64,000 nucleotides of DNA. Source: SYAN01 sp049459795. Its GTDB lineage: Bacteria; Actinomycetota; Actinomycetes; Nanopelagicales; Nanopelagicaceae. Every line of letters begins with the position of its first letter. Positions within the stretch are counted from its first letter, which is position 1. The stretch is taken from contig JBMUDS010000001.1 of NCBI GenBank assembly GCA_049459795.1, positions 62,001 to 126,000 of the forward strand, given 5' to 3'. Under the pieces are notes generated by a model. The model saw only the letters and a list, made by a program, of their open reading frames with translations, was not told where the DNA came from and did no database searches. The translations under genes and the position numbers were made by a program. This document shows positions 52,699 to 60,736 of this stretch, piece after piece.

Positions 52699-53553
52699 AT
52701 GACGCATCGGATTGATCTGCACACTCACTCAAATGAGAGCGATGGCACGGATCGTCCGGGTGAGTTAGTTGAGAAAGCGATCGTCGCGGGAGTGACGCAC
52801 CTTTCGGTGACGGATCACGATTCGATCACGGGGTGGAGTGAGGCTCTATCCCATCGCGATGATTCGATCTCATTGATTCTCGGCGCAGAGATCTCCTGTC
52901 AGACGAGTGAGGCGCTCAGCGTCCACATGCTTGGACTTCTCTTCGATCCAGAGAATCAACCGCTTCGGAGCGCTATGGAGCAGACGCGCACGAACCGTGT
53001 CACCCGAATGGAACGGATCGTCACGAGGCTTCAAGAGGCTGGAATCGAGATCACGATCGCGGATGTCTATGCAGAGTTGAGCGAGGGAGCGACGCTTGGC
53101 AGACCTCATCTCGCAGATGCGATGGTGAAGAAAGGGATCGTCTCGGATCGAAGTGAGGCGTTCGAGAGATACTTACATAACCGTTCGAAGTTCTACATTC
53201 CTGATGCATCTCCGACACCTGAGATCGCGATCGGGCTGATCAAGGAAGCGGGTGGAGTCGCAGTGATCGCGCATCCATTCGCATCACTTCGCGGTCGGAT
53301 CATCTCTCCGGAGTACCTTGAGAGTCTGGTCGATGCTGGTCTTGATGGGATCGAGATCGATCACCGTGATCACAACGAAGGAGAGCGCGACGCACTTCGT
53401 GAGATGGTTCGTCGGTTCGGATTGATCGCAACCGGCGGTAGCGACTATCACGGCACCGGAAAAGTCAACAAACTCGCAGAGAACACCACCGATATGGCGC
53501 AATTAGAGCGGATCATCACTAGGGCGACTGGTTTCGCACCCGTGGGAATGTGA
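52699..53553 (+). CDS. PHP domain phosphoesterase
   Basis: Protein of 284 residues. Metal-binding histidines are in RIDLHTHSNESDGT (near 4), SVTDHDSITGWSEA (near 39), and IAHPFASLRG near 192; the C-terminal DYHG motif is GGSDYHGTG near 251. This pattern matches 3',5'-nucleoside bisphosphate phosphatases/5'-3' exoribonucleases of the YciV/TrpH type. It probably degrades pAp or RNA ends. Good Shine-Dalgarno GGTGGAG. It is followed 4 bp later by marC. Confidence 0.9.
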   Translation: MTHRIDLHTHSNESDGTDRPGELVEKAIVAGVTHLSVTDHDSITGWSEALSHRDDSISLILGAEISCQTSEALSVHMLGLLFDPENQPLRSAMEQTRTNRVTRMERIVTRLQEAGIEITIADVYAELSEGATLGRPHLADAMVKKGIVSDRSEAFERYLHNRSKFYIPDASPTPEIAIGLIKEAGGVAVIAHPFASLRGRIISPEYLESLVDAGLDGIEIDHRDHNEGERDALREMVRRFGLIATGGSDYHGTGKVNKLAENTTDMAQLERIITRATGFAPVGM

Positions 53554-53557
53554 GAGC

Positions 53558-54190
53558 GTGAGTGAGATGAGTTGGATCGACCTAACATTCGGCGCACAAG
53601 CGCTCGTCACCTTGATCGTGATCATGGATCCACCTGGGGCCACACCACTCTTCCTCTCATTGGTCTCAGAGAAGACGATTCGCCAGCAGCGACGCCTTGC
53701 TTGGCAAGCAGCGCTCACCTCCTTCATCGTGATCACAGTCTTTGCGCTCTTCGGACAATGGATCCTCGACTATCTCAAGATCTCGCTACCTGCCCTCAAG
53801 GGTGCCGGGGGACTACTCCTTCTTCTCGTCGCACTCGAACTATTGCGTGGTGAGACGAAGAAACAACTTGAAGGGAGCGATAGCAATGTGGCCTTGGTGC
53901 CGCTTGGCACTCCGCTCCTTGCTGGTCCTGGAGCGATCGTTGCCATCATGCTCTTCGTCCAAGAGGCGAATCAGGAGAGTGATGGGACGCCGAAGGCGAT
54001 CGCCCTCGCGATCGCAGTGCTCGTGGTTCATCTACTTATCGGCTTGACCTTGATGTTCTCGACGCGGATCGTCTCTGTGATCAAGGAATCAGGAGTGGAC
54101 CTATTGGCGCGGATTGCTGGCCTTTTGCTTGCTGCGATCGCAGTCGAGATGTTGATCTCTGCGATCAAGGAATTCTTCCCGACTATCTAG
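53558..54190 (+). CDS. MarC family integral membrane protein
   Basis: Protein of 210 residues with six hydrophobic segments of the MarC/YhgN family: ALVTLIVIMDPPGATPLFLS (MDPxG motif) near 15, then the duplicated ALVPLGTPLLAGPGAIVAIM near 112 (PLxxPLxxGPG motif), and a final LARIAGLLLAAIAVEMLISA. The function is not established; it is not a multiple antibiotic resistance determinant in E. coli. GTG 53558 or ATG 53567 may be the start. Confidence 0.9.
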   Translation: MSEMSWIDLTFGAQALVTLIVIMDPPGATPLFLSLVSEKTIRQQRRLAWQAALTSFIVITVFALFGQWILDYLKISLPALKGAGGLLLLLVALELLRGETKKQLEGSDSNVALVPLGTPLLAGPGAIVAIMLFVQEANQESDGTPKAIALAIAVLVVHLLIGLTLMFSTRIVSVIKESGVDLLARIAGLLLAAIAVEMLISAIKEFFPTI

Positions 54191-54199
54191 TCAGTTCTG

Positions 54200-54457
54200 T
54201 TAGAGCGTGGCGAACCCGACTTTTCGCTCTGTCGGAGCTGCGATCTCGACGAATCCGATCTTGTTCGCCGGGACGATCACTTGGCGGCCTCGGTGATCTG
54301 TCAGGATCAACGGCGAATTCTCACTCATTGCGACATTGATCGAAGCGATGACCTCATCACGGGTGGCATCACTCTCAAGGACGATCTCACGGGCGGTATC
54401 GGTGACGCTCACTCGGATCTCGATCCGACCAGCATCTGCATTCTTCTTGTTTGCCAT
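54200..54457 (-). CDS. DUF3107 family protein
   Basis: Protein of about 85 residues: IEIRVSVTDTAREIVLESDA, then INVAMSENSPLILTDHRGRQ and VIVPANKIGFVEIA with the terminal ERKVGFATL. This is the actinobacterial DUF3107 pattern (the mycobacterial TB9.4 family), which likewise lies beside a TetR gene. Function unknown. The start MANKKN at 54457 was chosen because upstream codons are not family-like. Confidence 0.88.
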   Translation of the reverse strand: MANKKNADAGRIEIRVSVTDTAREIVLESDATRDEVIASINVAMSENSPLILTDHRGRQVIVPANKIGFVEIAAPTERKVGFATL

Positions 54458-54516
54458 GACTAGGAGTCTAGTGAGGGGTCTCGCTCCATCACCACTTGGT
54501 TCGACTGAGGATCGAC

Positions 54517-55140
54517 TTAGCCCTGTCTTGGGAAACCCGAGATCCCTCGCCAAATGAGATTCGAGACGAAAGCCACTGCTTGCTGCTTGGTCAATTTGCT
54601 ATCACGGTCCAACCAGTGGCGCGCTGTGATCTGTGCATTACCGATGATGCCGATCGCGAGGAGCATCGAAGATTCCTTGTCGAGGCCTGTGTCGATGGAG
54701 ATGACCGCGCTCACTGCGGCAGCACAGTCATATGTCATTCGATTGAGTCGCTCCCTTACCTGGGGCTCGACGTTCATATCACTCTCGAAGAGCAAGCGGA
54801 AAGCCTCTCCCTCGCTATCGATGAAATCGAAGTAAGCCTGCACTGTGTTGCCGACTCGATTCGAGTTCTCCTTCGTCGAGGCAATCGACTTCTGGATTGC
54901 GAAGACGAGAGAGTCGATATGGGTATCGAGAACGGCGAGATAGAGATCCAATTTCGAAGGGAAATGTTGATAGAGCACCGGTTTGCTGACTCCACCCCGC
55001 TCTGCGATCTCATCCATCGAAGCTGCGTGGTAGCCAGATTGTGTGAACGCTTCGAGGGCGGCCTGAAGGAGTTGTGCTCGCCGCTCATCCTTCGGCATAC
55101 GTGCCTTGTCTCGTGAATCGTTGGCAAGATCACCAGTCAT
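54517..55140 (-). CDS. TetR/AcrR family transcriptional regulator
   Basis: Protein of 207 residues (MPKDERR at codon 15 is a possible later start). The N-terminal HTH is standard: RAQLLQAALEAFTQSGYHAA then SMDEIAERGGVSKPVLYQHF near 44. The C-terminal ligand domain is all-alpha with a possible lipid or drug pocket. It is adjacent to DUF3107 as in mycobacteria and diverges from mshB, with a palindromic operator candidate in the 79-bp spacer. Confidence 0.93.
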   Translation of the reverse strand: MTGDLANDSRDKARMPKDERRAQLLQAALEAFTQSGYHAASMDEIAERGGVSKPVLYQHFPSKLDLYLAVLDTHIDSLVFAIQKSIASTKENSNRVGNTVQAYFDFIDSEGEAFRLLFESDMNVEPQVRERLNRMTYDCAAAVSAVISIDTGLDKESSMLLAIGIIGNAQITARHWLDRDSKLTKQQAVAFVSNLIWRGISGFPRQG

Positions 55141-55183
55141 GAGGCGATAGTAATGCCCGGAGAAAGTGGAAGGTTCGTTCCGC

Positions 55184-55220
55184 TTCGAACTGATCAGTAG
55201 AGATACGTAGACTCATCCTG
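55184..55220 (+). promoter_or_regulatory. tetR-mshB divergent region with operator candidate
   Basis: The palindrome ACTGATCAGT (55189-55198) lies between a weak -35 (TTCGAA, 55184-55189) and a TAnnnT -10 (TAGACT, 55208-55213). The -10 is six bases before the GTG of mshB, so mshB may be leaderless. A repressor bound here would block the mshB promoter. That TetR binds it is inference from position. Confidence 0.4.
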
Positions 55221-56089
55221 TGATGCAATCGACACCGATGCGCCTGATGTTGGTTCACGCTCATCCTGATGATGAGGTGATCAACAACGGCATCACTATG
55301 GCGCACTATGCATCCCTCGGTCATCAGGTCACGCTTGTGACGTGCACGCGAGGTGAAGAGGGCGAAGTGTTGGTATCGGATCTCGCACATCTTGCGAGTG
55401 ATCGTGAAGATCGACTCGGTGAGCATCGTGAAGTGGAATTGGCGGATGCGATGTCGATCCTCGGCATCGAAGACTTTCGCTTTCTCGGCTCACCGATCCG
55501 TCGCTACCGAGATAGCGGGATGATGGGAACTCCACCCAATGAACGTGCAGACTCATTCTGGCAATCCGACCTCGAGAGCGCTGCAAAGGACCTTGCCGAT
55601 GTGATGCTTGAGGTGAGACCTCATGTGCTGATCACCTATGACGAGTTCGGCGGCTATGGCCATCCAGATCACATCAAAGCGAATCAGATCGCTATGCGTG
55701 CAGCGGAATCGATCAGATCATCGTGGTCGATCCAGAAGATCTACTGGAACACGATTCCGATATCGATCATCGAAGAAGGTGTTGCAGCGATGAAAGATAG
55801 TGAGACCCAATTCTTCGGCGTCGACAAAGCTGAGGACTTCCCGTTCGCCAAGCCTGATGACATGGTCACCTCCGTGATCAGCAATGAGTCGATGCTCGAG
55901 CGGAAGATGGCAGCGATGCGGGCGCATGCCACACAGATCACCGTCGATGGTCCCTTCTTCGCACTATCGAACAATCTCGGAGTCAAAGTGTGGGGGCGTG
56001 AGTTCTACACACTTGTCCATGGAGAGAAGTCCGGGCCTTTCGATGAGAACGGTCGAGAGATCGATCTCTTGGCGGGAATCACTCCATGA
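55220..56089 (+). CDS. mshB: Mycothiol deacetylase MshB
   Basis: N-acetyl-1-D-myo-inosityl-2-amino-2-deoxy-alpha-D-glucopyranoside deacetylase, third step of mycothiol synthesis. Protein of 289 residues, normal length. Zinc-binding AHPDDEVINNG is near residue 14; EHREVELADAMSILG near 75 and GGYGHPDHIKANQ near 142 complete the LmbE-fold metal and substrate sites. GTG 55220, or ATG 55223 one codon later, is the start. It is followed by a coupled small membrane protein. Confidence 0.92.
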   Translation: MMQSTPMRLMLVHAHPDDEVINNGITMAHYASLGHQVTLVTCTRGEEGEVLVSDLAHLASDREDRLGEHREVELADAMSILGIEDFRFLGSPIRRYRDSGMMGTPPNERADSFWQSDLESAAKDLADVMLEVRPHVLITYDEFGGYGHPDHIKANQIAMRAAESIRSSWSIQKIYWNTIPISIIEEGVAAMKDSETQFFGVDKAEDFPFAKPDDMVTSVISNESMLERKMAAMRAHATQITVDGPFFALSNNLGVKVWGREFYTLVHGEKSGPFDENGREIDLLAGITP

Positions 56090-56403
56090 TTGCAACGCTG
56101 AGAGCGATCATGATCTCAGCGCTCTTCTCTGCGGTAGCCATCTTGTTGCACTCGTGGTTCGAGCCTTATGGACTCTTTCTAGCGTTATTGACCATCATCG
56201 TGATGATGCGGGTGGTGCGGTCCGACTCGACTCATCGAACGCCAGTGGTCGCGGCGGCCCTCACATGGATTGGGATCGCGTGGATCGGTAGTAACGCTCG
56301 CAATGGTGAAGAGATACTCGTAGAGGGCGACACCATCGGTAGCTCATTCTTGATCGGTGCGACTGCCTTCGTTGCTTTGCTCTTACTCTCGAAGCGGGCT
56401 TAA
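56086..56403 (+). CDS. Small three-helix membrane protein, mshB-linked
   Basis: Protein of 105 residues with hydrophobic segments near 8-22, 28-41, 55-71 and 87-101 (for example AFVALLLLSKRA at the end). It overlaps mshB by ATGA and shares its stop with convergent cysS through TTAA. A comparable small membrane protein (DUF6113-like) follows mshB in streptomycetes; I cannot confirm the family from sequence. Possible role in thiol or membrane biology is unknown. Confidence 0.75.
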   Translation: MIATLRAIMISALFSAVAILLHSWFEPYGLFLALLTIIVMMRVVRSDSTHRTPVVAAALTWIGIAWIGSNARNGEEILVEGDTIGSSFLIGATAFVALLLLSKRA

Positions 56404-57878
56404 CGCCAATGCCACTCCTGACCATCGGGTAGATCGCGAACCTCGATGCCGGTTTGACTCAAGAGATCACGGATTCGATCACTCTCGGTGAAGTCACGAT
56501 CCTTTCGTGCCTGGATTCGTTGTTCAAGAAGTCGCTCTTCCTGCTCGGTCAGTTGCCGGAGCGATTCACGAGGCGGTGTGGTGAGATCGAGACCGAGGAG
56601 CGGATCGATCAGATGAAGCAGTGCTGCCTTCTCTTCGATACTGATCTCCTTATCCTTCTCGAGGATACGAAGTCTTTGGAGCGCACGAGGTGAGTCAAGA
56701 TCAGTAGCGAAGTGAGCAACGATCTCATCTCGCACCTTCTCCATCGCGCTACTGAGTTGCTTTTGAGACGCCTTTGATATCGAAGGTGATTTCGAAGGTG
56801 ATATCGAAGTTGTATCGATGTGAGCCGCGATAGTCCGCCAACGATCGAGGACTCGGTCGGCAGCCGCGATGGAATCCCAGGAGAGATCCATCTGTGAGCG
56901 ATATCGATTCTCCATCAGAGCAAAGCGAACGCTCAGTGGGTCGAATCCACGAGCGATGACATCAGAGAGCAGTACGACATTGCCAGCACTCTTCGACATC
57001 TTTCTTCCCTCAAAGAGGAGATGCTCGCCATGGAGCCAGAGGTCTACTGCCTCATCAACATCAGAATCGACATCAGATCGCTGATCGATGACTGGATTCG
57101 ATTGCGCACGCTCATTCTCGTGATGTGGGAATCGAAGGTCGATGCCACCGATATGGAGATCGACATGTCCATGAAGGAAGTGAAGCGACATCGCAGAGCA
57201 TTCGATATGCCATCCGGGAAATCCGGGTCCCCAAGGAGAGTCCCAGATCATCTCTCGGCGATTACCTGCCGCCTTCCAAAGCGCCCAATCTGCATGGAAT
57301 CGCTTCGCACCGGCCTCGGTGAATTCGTAGCGATGCCCTGGCTTGAGGTCGATGAGTCGGTTACCGCTTATCGCACCATAGCTCTGGAATCTCTCACTGT
57401 CGAAGTAGACGTTGGAGTCATCACCGAGATAGGCAAGTCCCTTATCCATCAGCAGCTGGATGTGGTCGTGCATCATCTCGATACATTCGCTAGCTCGAGG
57501 GTATGCATCTGCTGGGATGACATTGAGTCTTTCTAGATCCTGATGGAACTTAGCTTCGTACTCTCGTGCGATCTCGAAAGGATCTCGCTTGGTTGACTTC
57601 GACTCGGAGAGGATCTTGTCTTCATCGAAATCCTCACTCATATGTCCGACATCAGTGATGTTTTGCACCACACGAACGCGATGCCCCTTGAACTCCAACG
57701 TGCGTCGCACGATATCCGAGAGCAAGAAAGTCCGTAAGTTGCCTAAGTGCGCATCACGATAGACAGTAGGTCCGCAGCAATAGATGCGCACCTCGGCGTC
57801 ATCGCTCATCTCGATCTCTCGCACCGAGCGGGACAACGTGTCGTAGACCGTAACGCTTGTCATCCGACTGGTCATCAT
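56400..57878 (-). CDS. cysS: Cysteine--tRNA ligase
   Basis: Class I aminoacyl-tRNA synthetase of 492 residues. HIGH-like AHLGNLRTFL is near 43, zinc cysteines in CCGPTVYRDAH (near 35), IECSAMSLHF (near 232) and the HHEN motif PHHENERAQ near 258. KMSKS appears as GRKMSKSAGNV near 290. The C-terminal DALR-like anticodon domain (residues 350-490) is complete, so this is CysS rather than the shorter mycothiol ligase MshC. Starts at 57878 or 57863 are both possible. Tail-to-tail TTAA overlap with the small membrane gene. Confidence 0.93.
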   Translation of the reverse strand: MMTSRMTSVTVYDTLSRSVREIEMSDDAEVRIYCCGPTVYRDAHLGNLRTFLLSDIVRRTLEFKGHRVRVVQNITDVGHMSEDFDEDKILSESKSTKRDPFEIAREYEAKFHQDLERLNVIPADAYPRASECIEMMHDHIQLLMDKGLAYLGDDSNVYFDSERFQSYGAISGNRLIDLKPGHRYEFTEAGAKRFHADWALWKAAGNRREMIWDSPWGPGFPGWHIECSAMSLHFLHGHVDLHIGGIDLRFPHHENERAQSNPVIDQRSDVDSDVDEAVDLWLHGEHLLFEGRKMSKSAGNVVLLSDVIARGFDPLSVRFALMENRYRSQMDLSWDSIAAADRVLDRWRTIAAHIDTTSISPSKSPSISKASQKQLSSAMEKVRDEIVAHFATDLDSPRALQRLRILEKDKEISIEEKAALLHLIDPLLGLDLTTPPRESLRQLTEQEERLLEQRIQARKDRDFTESDRIRDLLSQTGIEVRDLPDGQEWHWR

Positions 57879-58096
57879 CTCTTGCTCTCTACGATGCGAA
57901 AAGCGACTACTCGGGCTCTATCGAAGCGAACGATGGAGCCATCTTTTCTCTCGACTGAATCTGTAGCGACTAACTCTCCAAGGAGGTCGCGGAACCCTCC
58001 GCCTTCGTCAAGAAGCCTGATACTCACTCGCTTTCCGACATTTCCTTCCAGGAAACCGTCAACCGATAGCGTCTTCGGGTCAGTTGACGATGCCAT
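57875..58096 (-). CDS. Orphan SH3-like domain, resembling N-terminus of an actinobacterial GNAT
   Basis: Protein of 73 residues: VGKRVSIRLLDEGGGFRDLL, then GELVATDSVERKDGSIVRFD and ARVVAFRIVE. The beta-rich GKRVxVR...D.LGELx...VxRxDG pattern resembles the N-terminal module of actinobacterial GNAT acetyltransferases that sit beside fdxA and mshB. The catalytic GNAT domain is missing and cysS begins 4 bp before the stop. It may be a remnant or a free-standing domain. Family assignment is tentative. Confidence 0.55.
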   Translation of the reverse strand: MASSTDPKTLSVDGFLEGNVGKRVSIRLLDEGGGFRDLLGELVATDSVERKDGSIVRFDRARVVAFRIVESKR

Positions 58097-58210
58097 GAGG
58101 GGAAGGTTATGCGAGAATCCGTCTCTATTGCGGGTCGGCTATGAGAAAGTCGATAGCACGAATAGTTTCAGCCGATTTTCGAGAGAGTTTCGAGAGGGGA
58201 AGAGCGGGCC

Positions 58211-58537
58211 ATGACCTACGTCATCGCGGAGCCATGTATAGATGTCAAGGACAAGTCGTGTATCGAGGAGTGTCCAGTCGATTGCATCTATGAGGGAGAG
58301 CGCATGCTCTACATCCAACCTGATGAATGCGTCGATTGCGGTGCGTGTGAACCAGTATGCCCGGTCGAAGCCATCTATTACGAGGATGATGTCCCGTCAC
58401 AATGGCAAGGCTTCAAGGGATATAACTCGGAATTCTTCAATGAACTCGGTTCTCCAGGCGGCGCCAGCAAAGTAGGTGCGACTGGCAAGGATCATCCAGT
58501 AGTGCTCCAGATCCAGAAGAAGCCGGAGAGCAACTGA
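58211..58537 (+). CDS. fdxA: Ferredoxin, 7Fe-8S type (FdxA)
   Basis: Protein of 108 residues carrying one 3Fe-4S and one 4Fe-4S cluster. The first site uses Cys in AEPCIDVKDKSCIEECPVD (C-x7-C-x3-C spacing of the 3Fe type), the second in DECVDCGACEPVCPVEAIYY. The C-terminal SQWQGFKGYNSEFF is typical of mycobacterial FdxA. Electron donor to P450s or oxygenases. Its TGA is overlapped by the CTG of dapC. Confidence 0.95.
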   Translation: MTYVIAEPCIDVKDKSCIEECPVDCIYEGERMLYIQPDECVDCGACEPVCPVEAIYYEDDVPSQWQGFKGYNSEFFNELGSPGGASKVGATGKDHPVVLQIQKKPESN

Positions 58538-59619
58538 AGACTCAAGGCTTCTCGCTCCCAGATTTTCCGTGGGATCTTCTTGCTCCCTACGGTGCGAAAG
58601 CGCGTGAACACGTAGCGGGCGCAGTCGATCTGAGCCAGGGGACCCCGGTCGATCCCACGCCTGGGTTCATCCGCGAAGCCTTACAAGGAGCCAGCGATTC
58701 ACCGGGATACCCAGTGACGACGGGATCGCCGGAGTTGCGAGAGGCGATTCGGCGCTATTGCATCGATCGATTAGGTGCGAGTGGTGAGTTCGATGTATTG
58801 CCGACCATAGGATCGAAAGAGTTGGTCGCGTGGTTGCCATTCTTGTTGCGATCCAAGGATGTCATCATCCCAAAAATCGCCTATCCGACCTATCGAGTCG
58901 GTGGATTGCTCGCCGGAGCCAGAATCACTGAAGTCGATATAGATGCAACGTCCTGGCCAAGACTTGATTCTGAGACTTTAGTGTGGATCAACACCCCTTC
59001 AAATCCGACCGGAAGAGTCCATGATCGCGATGAGATCGCATCCGTCCTCGATCACCGTGCAACAGGCGCAGTGATAGCCAGCGATGAGTGTTACTTCTCA
59101 TTCCCAGATGGCAAGCGACCGATCTCAACTCTCGAGGTCGCAGCTGGCGATAATCGAAACTTGCTGGTCGTGCACTCATTGTCGAAGCGATCGAATATCG
59201 CCGGGTACCGCGGCGCATTCATCGCGGGCGACTCCGCGCTGATCGCGAGACTTCTCGAGATTCGAAAGCATGCTGGCATGATGATGCCAGCACCGATCCA
59301 AAAGGCAAGTGCGATCGCGCTTGGCGATGAAGAGCATGTTCATCAGCAAGCTGCTCGATACGCGGCACGTCGCCAGATGCTTCGACCCGCATTGGAGGCC
59401 CGTGGATTCCGGATCGAGCACTCCGAAGCAGGGCTCTATCTCTGGTGTAGTGATGGCAGAAGTGATTGGGAACAAGTCTCTTGGTTCGCTGAGCGAGGCG
59501 TCATAGTCACTCCGGGCCGTTTCTACGGTGAGGCTGGTGAGCGCCATATTCGTATCGCTCTCACTGCGACCGATGAAGCGATCAAAAGTGTGGTGGAACG
59601 GATCGGTCGCGATGGCTAA
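58534..59619 (+). CDS. dapC: Succinyldiaminopimelate transaminase DapC, probable CTG start
   Basis: PLP aminotransferase (class I/II) of about 361 residues making N-succinyl-LL-diaminopimelate, the step after DapD. The family N-terminus FPWDLLAPYG is only in frame from CTG 58534; no ATG, GTG or TTG lies between the upstream stop at 58441 and that codon, and the next conventional start would drop about 60 residues including DLSQGTPVDPTPG. PLP Lys is in HSLSKRSNIAGYRGAF near 216, with NTPSNPTGR near 156 and SDECYFSF near 183. CTGA overlap with fdxA suggests translational coupling. It overlaps the nucleotidyltransferase gene by 8 bp. Confidence 0.92.
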   Translation: MKTQGFSLPDFPWDLLAPYGAKAREHVAGAVDLSQGTPVDPTPGFIREALQGASDSPGYPVTTGSPELREAIRRYCIDRLGASGEFDVLPTIGSKELVAWLPFLLRSKDVIIPKIAYPTYRVGGLLAGARITEVDIDATSWPRLDSETLVWINTPSNPTGRVHDRDEIASVLDHRATGAVIASDECYFSFPDGKRPISTLEVAAGDNRNLLVVHSLSKRSNIAGYRGAFIAGDSALIARLLEIRKHAGMMMPAPIQKASAIALGDEEHVHQQAARYAARRQMLRPALEARGFRIEHSEAGLYLWCSDGRSDWEQVSWFAERGVIVTPGRFYGEAGERHIRIALTATDEAIKSVVERIGRDG

Positions 59620-60634
59620 GGAGAGCGCTACCGCGATCTTGCTCGTCGGTGGTCGCGGAACCAGGCTCGCACCGCTCACGGATCACACGCCTAAGCCGAT
59701 GCTTCCCGTCGGTGGCGTGCCTTTCACTCTCCATCAATTATTGAAAGCGCGTGATGCAGGAATTCGCAGGATCGTCCTTGCTACGAGTTATCTTGCTGAG
59801 GTCTTCGAGCCCTATTTCGGTGATGGATCTCGTTTCGGATTGGAGATCGTCTACGCAGTCGAAACCGAGGCGTTGGGAACTGGTGGCGGAATTCGGAATG
59901 CGGCCTCGCTCCTTGATTCTGCTTTTTCTATTGGTGCGCATTCTCACCTTGATGGCGATTCACCCGTCGTCATCTTCAATGGCGATGTCCTCTCTGCACA
60001 CGACCTTTCACGTCAGATTGCATTCCATCAAGAACGTGATGCAGATGTCACTCTCTACCTGACAAAGGTGAGTGATGCCAGGGCATACGGCGTTGTTCCG
60101 ACAGATAGTGATGGCTGGGTCGAAGCATTCTTGGAGAAAATGGAAAATCCCATCAGTGACCAGATCAACGCCGGGTGCTACATCTTCAAGAAGTCAGTGA
60201 TCGATTCGATACCGACCGGTAGGGTGGTCAGTGTTGAACGCGAGACTTTTCCGGCACTTCTTGCCTCCGGAAGTCGCTTCCAAGGATTTGTCGACACTGG
60301 TTACTGGCGCGACATCGGTACGCCGCAGGCACTGATCGAAGCTTCTGCGGATCTGATCACGGGACGTTTTCACTCTGCTGCGACGCCGACGCCGAATTCG
60401 GCTTCAGGTGTCGGATACATAGCACCGTCGGCAGAGGTTTCAGAAAAGGCGGTCGTCAGTCACGGTTCCGTGGTCCTAAGCGGTGCGGAAGTTGGTCAGG
60501 ATTGCGTCATCGAAGCGAGCATTGTCGGAGAAGGCGCGAAAGTCGAAGCTGGCACTGTGATTCGAAATGCTTTCGTAGCCCCAGGGTCACGGATCGCGAG
60601 CGATCGATCCAAGGGTGAGATTTTGGGCTTCTAG
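59612..60634 (+). CDS. Nucleotidyltransferase, mannose-1-phosphate guanylyltransferase-like
   Basis: Protein of 340 residues with N-terminal GT-A nucleotidyltransferase fold: ATAILLVGGRGTRLAPLTDH (residues 6-25) and PKPMLPVGGVPFTLHQL, ETEALGTGGGIRNAA near 90, FNGDVLSAHDL near 124, NAGCYIFKKSV near 186. A C-terminal left-handed beta-helix has hexapeptide repeats (VVSHGSVVLSGAEVGQDCVI). This is the ManB/ManC type found next to whiB2 in Actinobacteria, producing GDP-mannose for surface glycans; UDP-glucose type cannot be excluded. The start MAKESATAIL gives an 8-bp overlap with dapC. Confidence 0.88.
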   Translation: MAKESATAILLVGGRGTRLAPLTDHTPKPMLPVGGVPFTLHQLLKARDAGIRRIVLATSYLAEVFEPYFGDGSRFGLEIVYAVETEALGTGGGIRNAASLLDSAFSIGAHSHLDGDSPVVIFNGDVLSAHDLSRQIAFHQERDADVTLYLTKVSDARAYGVVPTDSDGWVEAFLEKMENPISDQINAGCYIFKKSVIDSIPTGRVVSVERETFPALLASGSRFQGFVDTGYWRDIGTPQALIEASADLITGRFHSAATPTPNSASGVGYIAPSAEVSEKAVVSHGSVVLSGAEVGQDCVIEASIVGEGAKVEAGTVIRNAFVAPGSRIASDRSKGEILGF

Positions 60635-60649
60635 ACCCCGACTTTGTAC

Positions 60650-60715
60650 TTGACTTATCCGAGTTACATCAATGTAATACAGCCTAGTTACGGGGCCCAT
60701 TGTGGCCCCTTATTT
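60650..60715 (+). promoter_or_regulatory. whiB2 promoter with palindrome and leader hairpin
   Basis: TTGACT (60650-60655), a 17-bp spacer and TGTAAT (60673-60678) form a near-consensus housekeeping promoter. The palindrome TTACAT-CA-ATGTAA (60664-60677) covers most of the -10 and spacer, so a dimeric repressor could compete with RNA polymerase. Downstream, GGGGCC-CATTGT-GGCCCC followed by TTATTT (60692-60715) makes a terminator-like hairpin within the whiB2 leader, or a terminator for the upstream gene. Confidence 0.6.
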
Positions 60716-60736
60716 GCGAATTGGAGATGCGCTGGC

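Noticed and set aside
56400..57878. Mycothiol ligase MshC instead of CysS
   Set aside because: Next to mshB this was tempting, but the protein has full CysS length with a C-terminal anticodon-binding region.
60644..60736. Longer WhiB2 N-terminus starting at TTG 60644
   Set aside because: It would start upstream of the predicted transcript start and add residues not found in the WhiB2 family.
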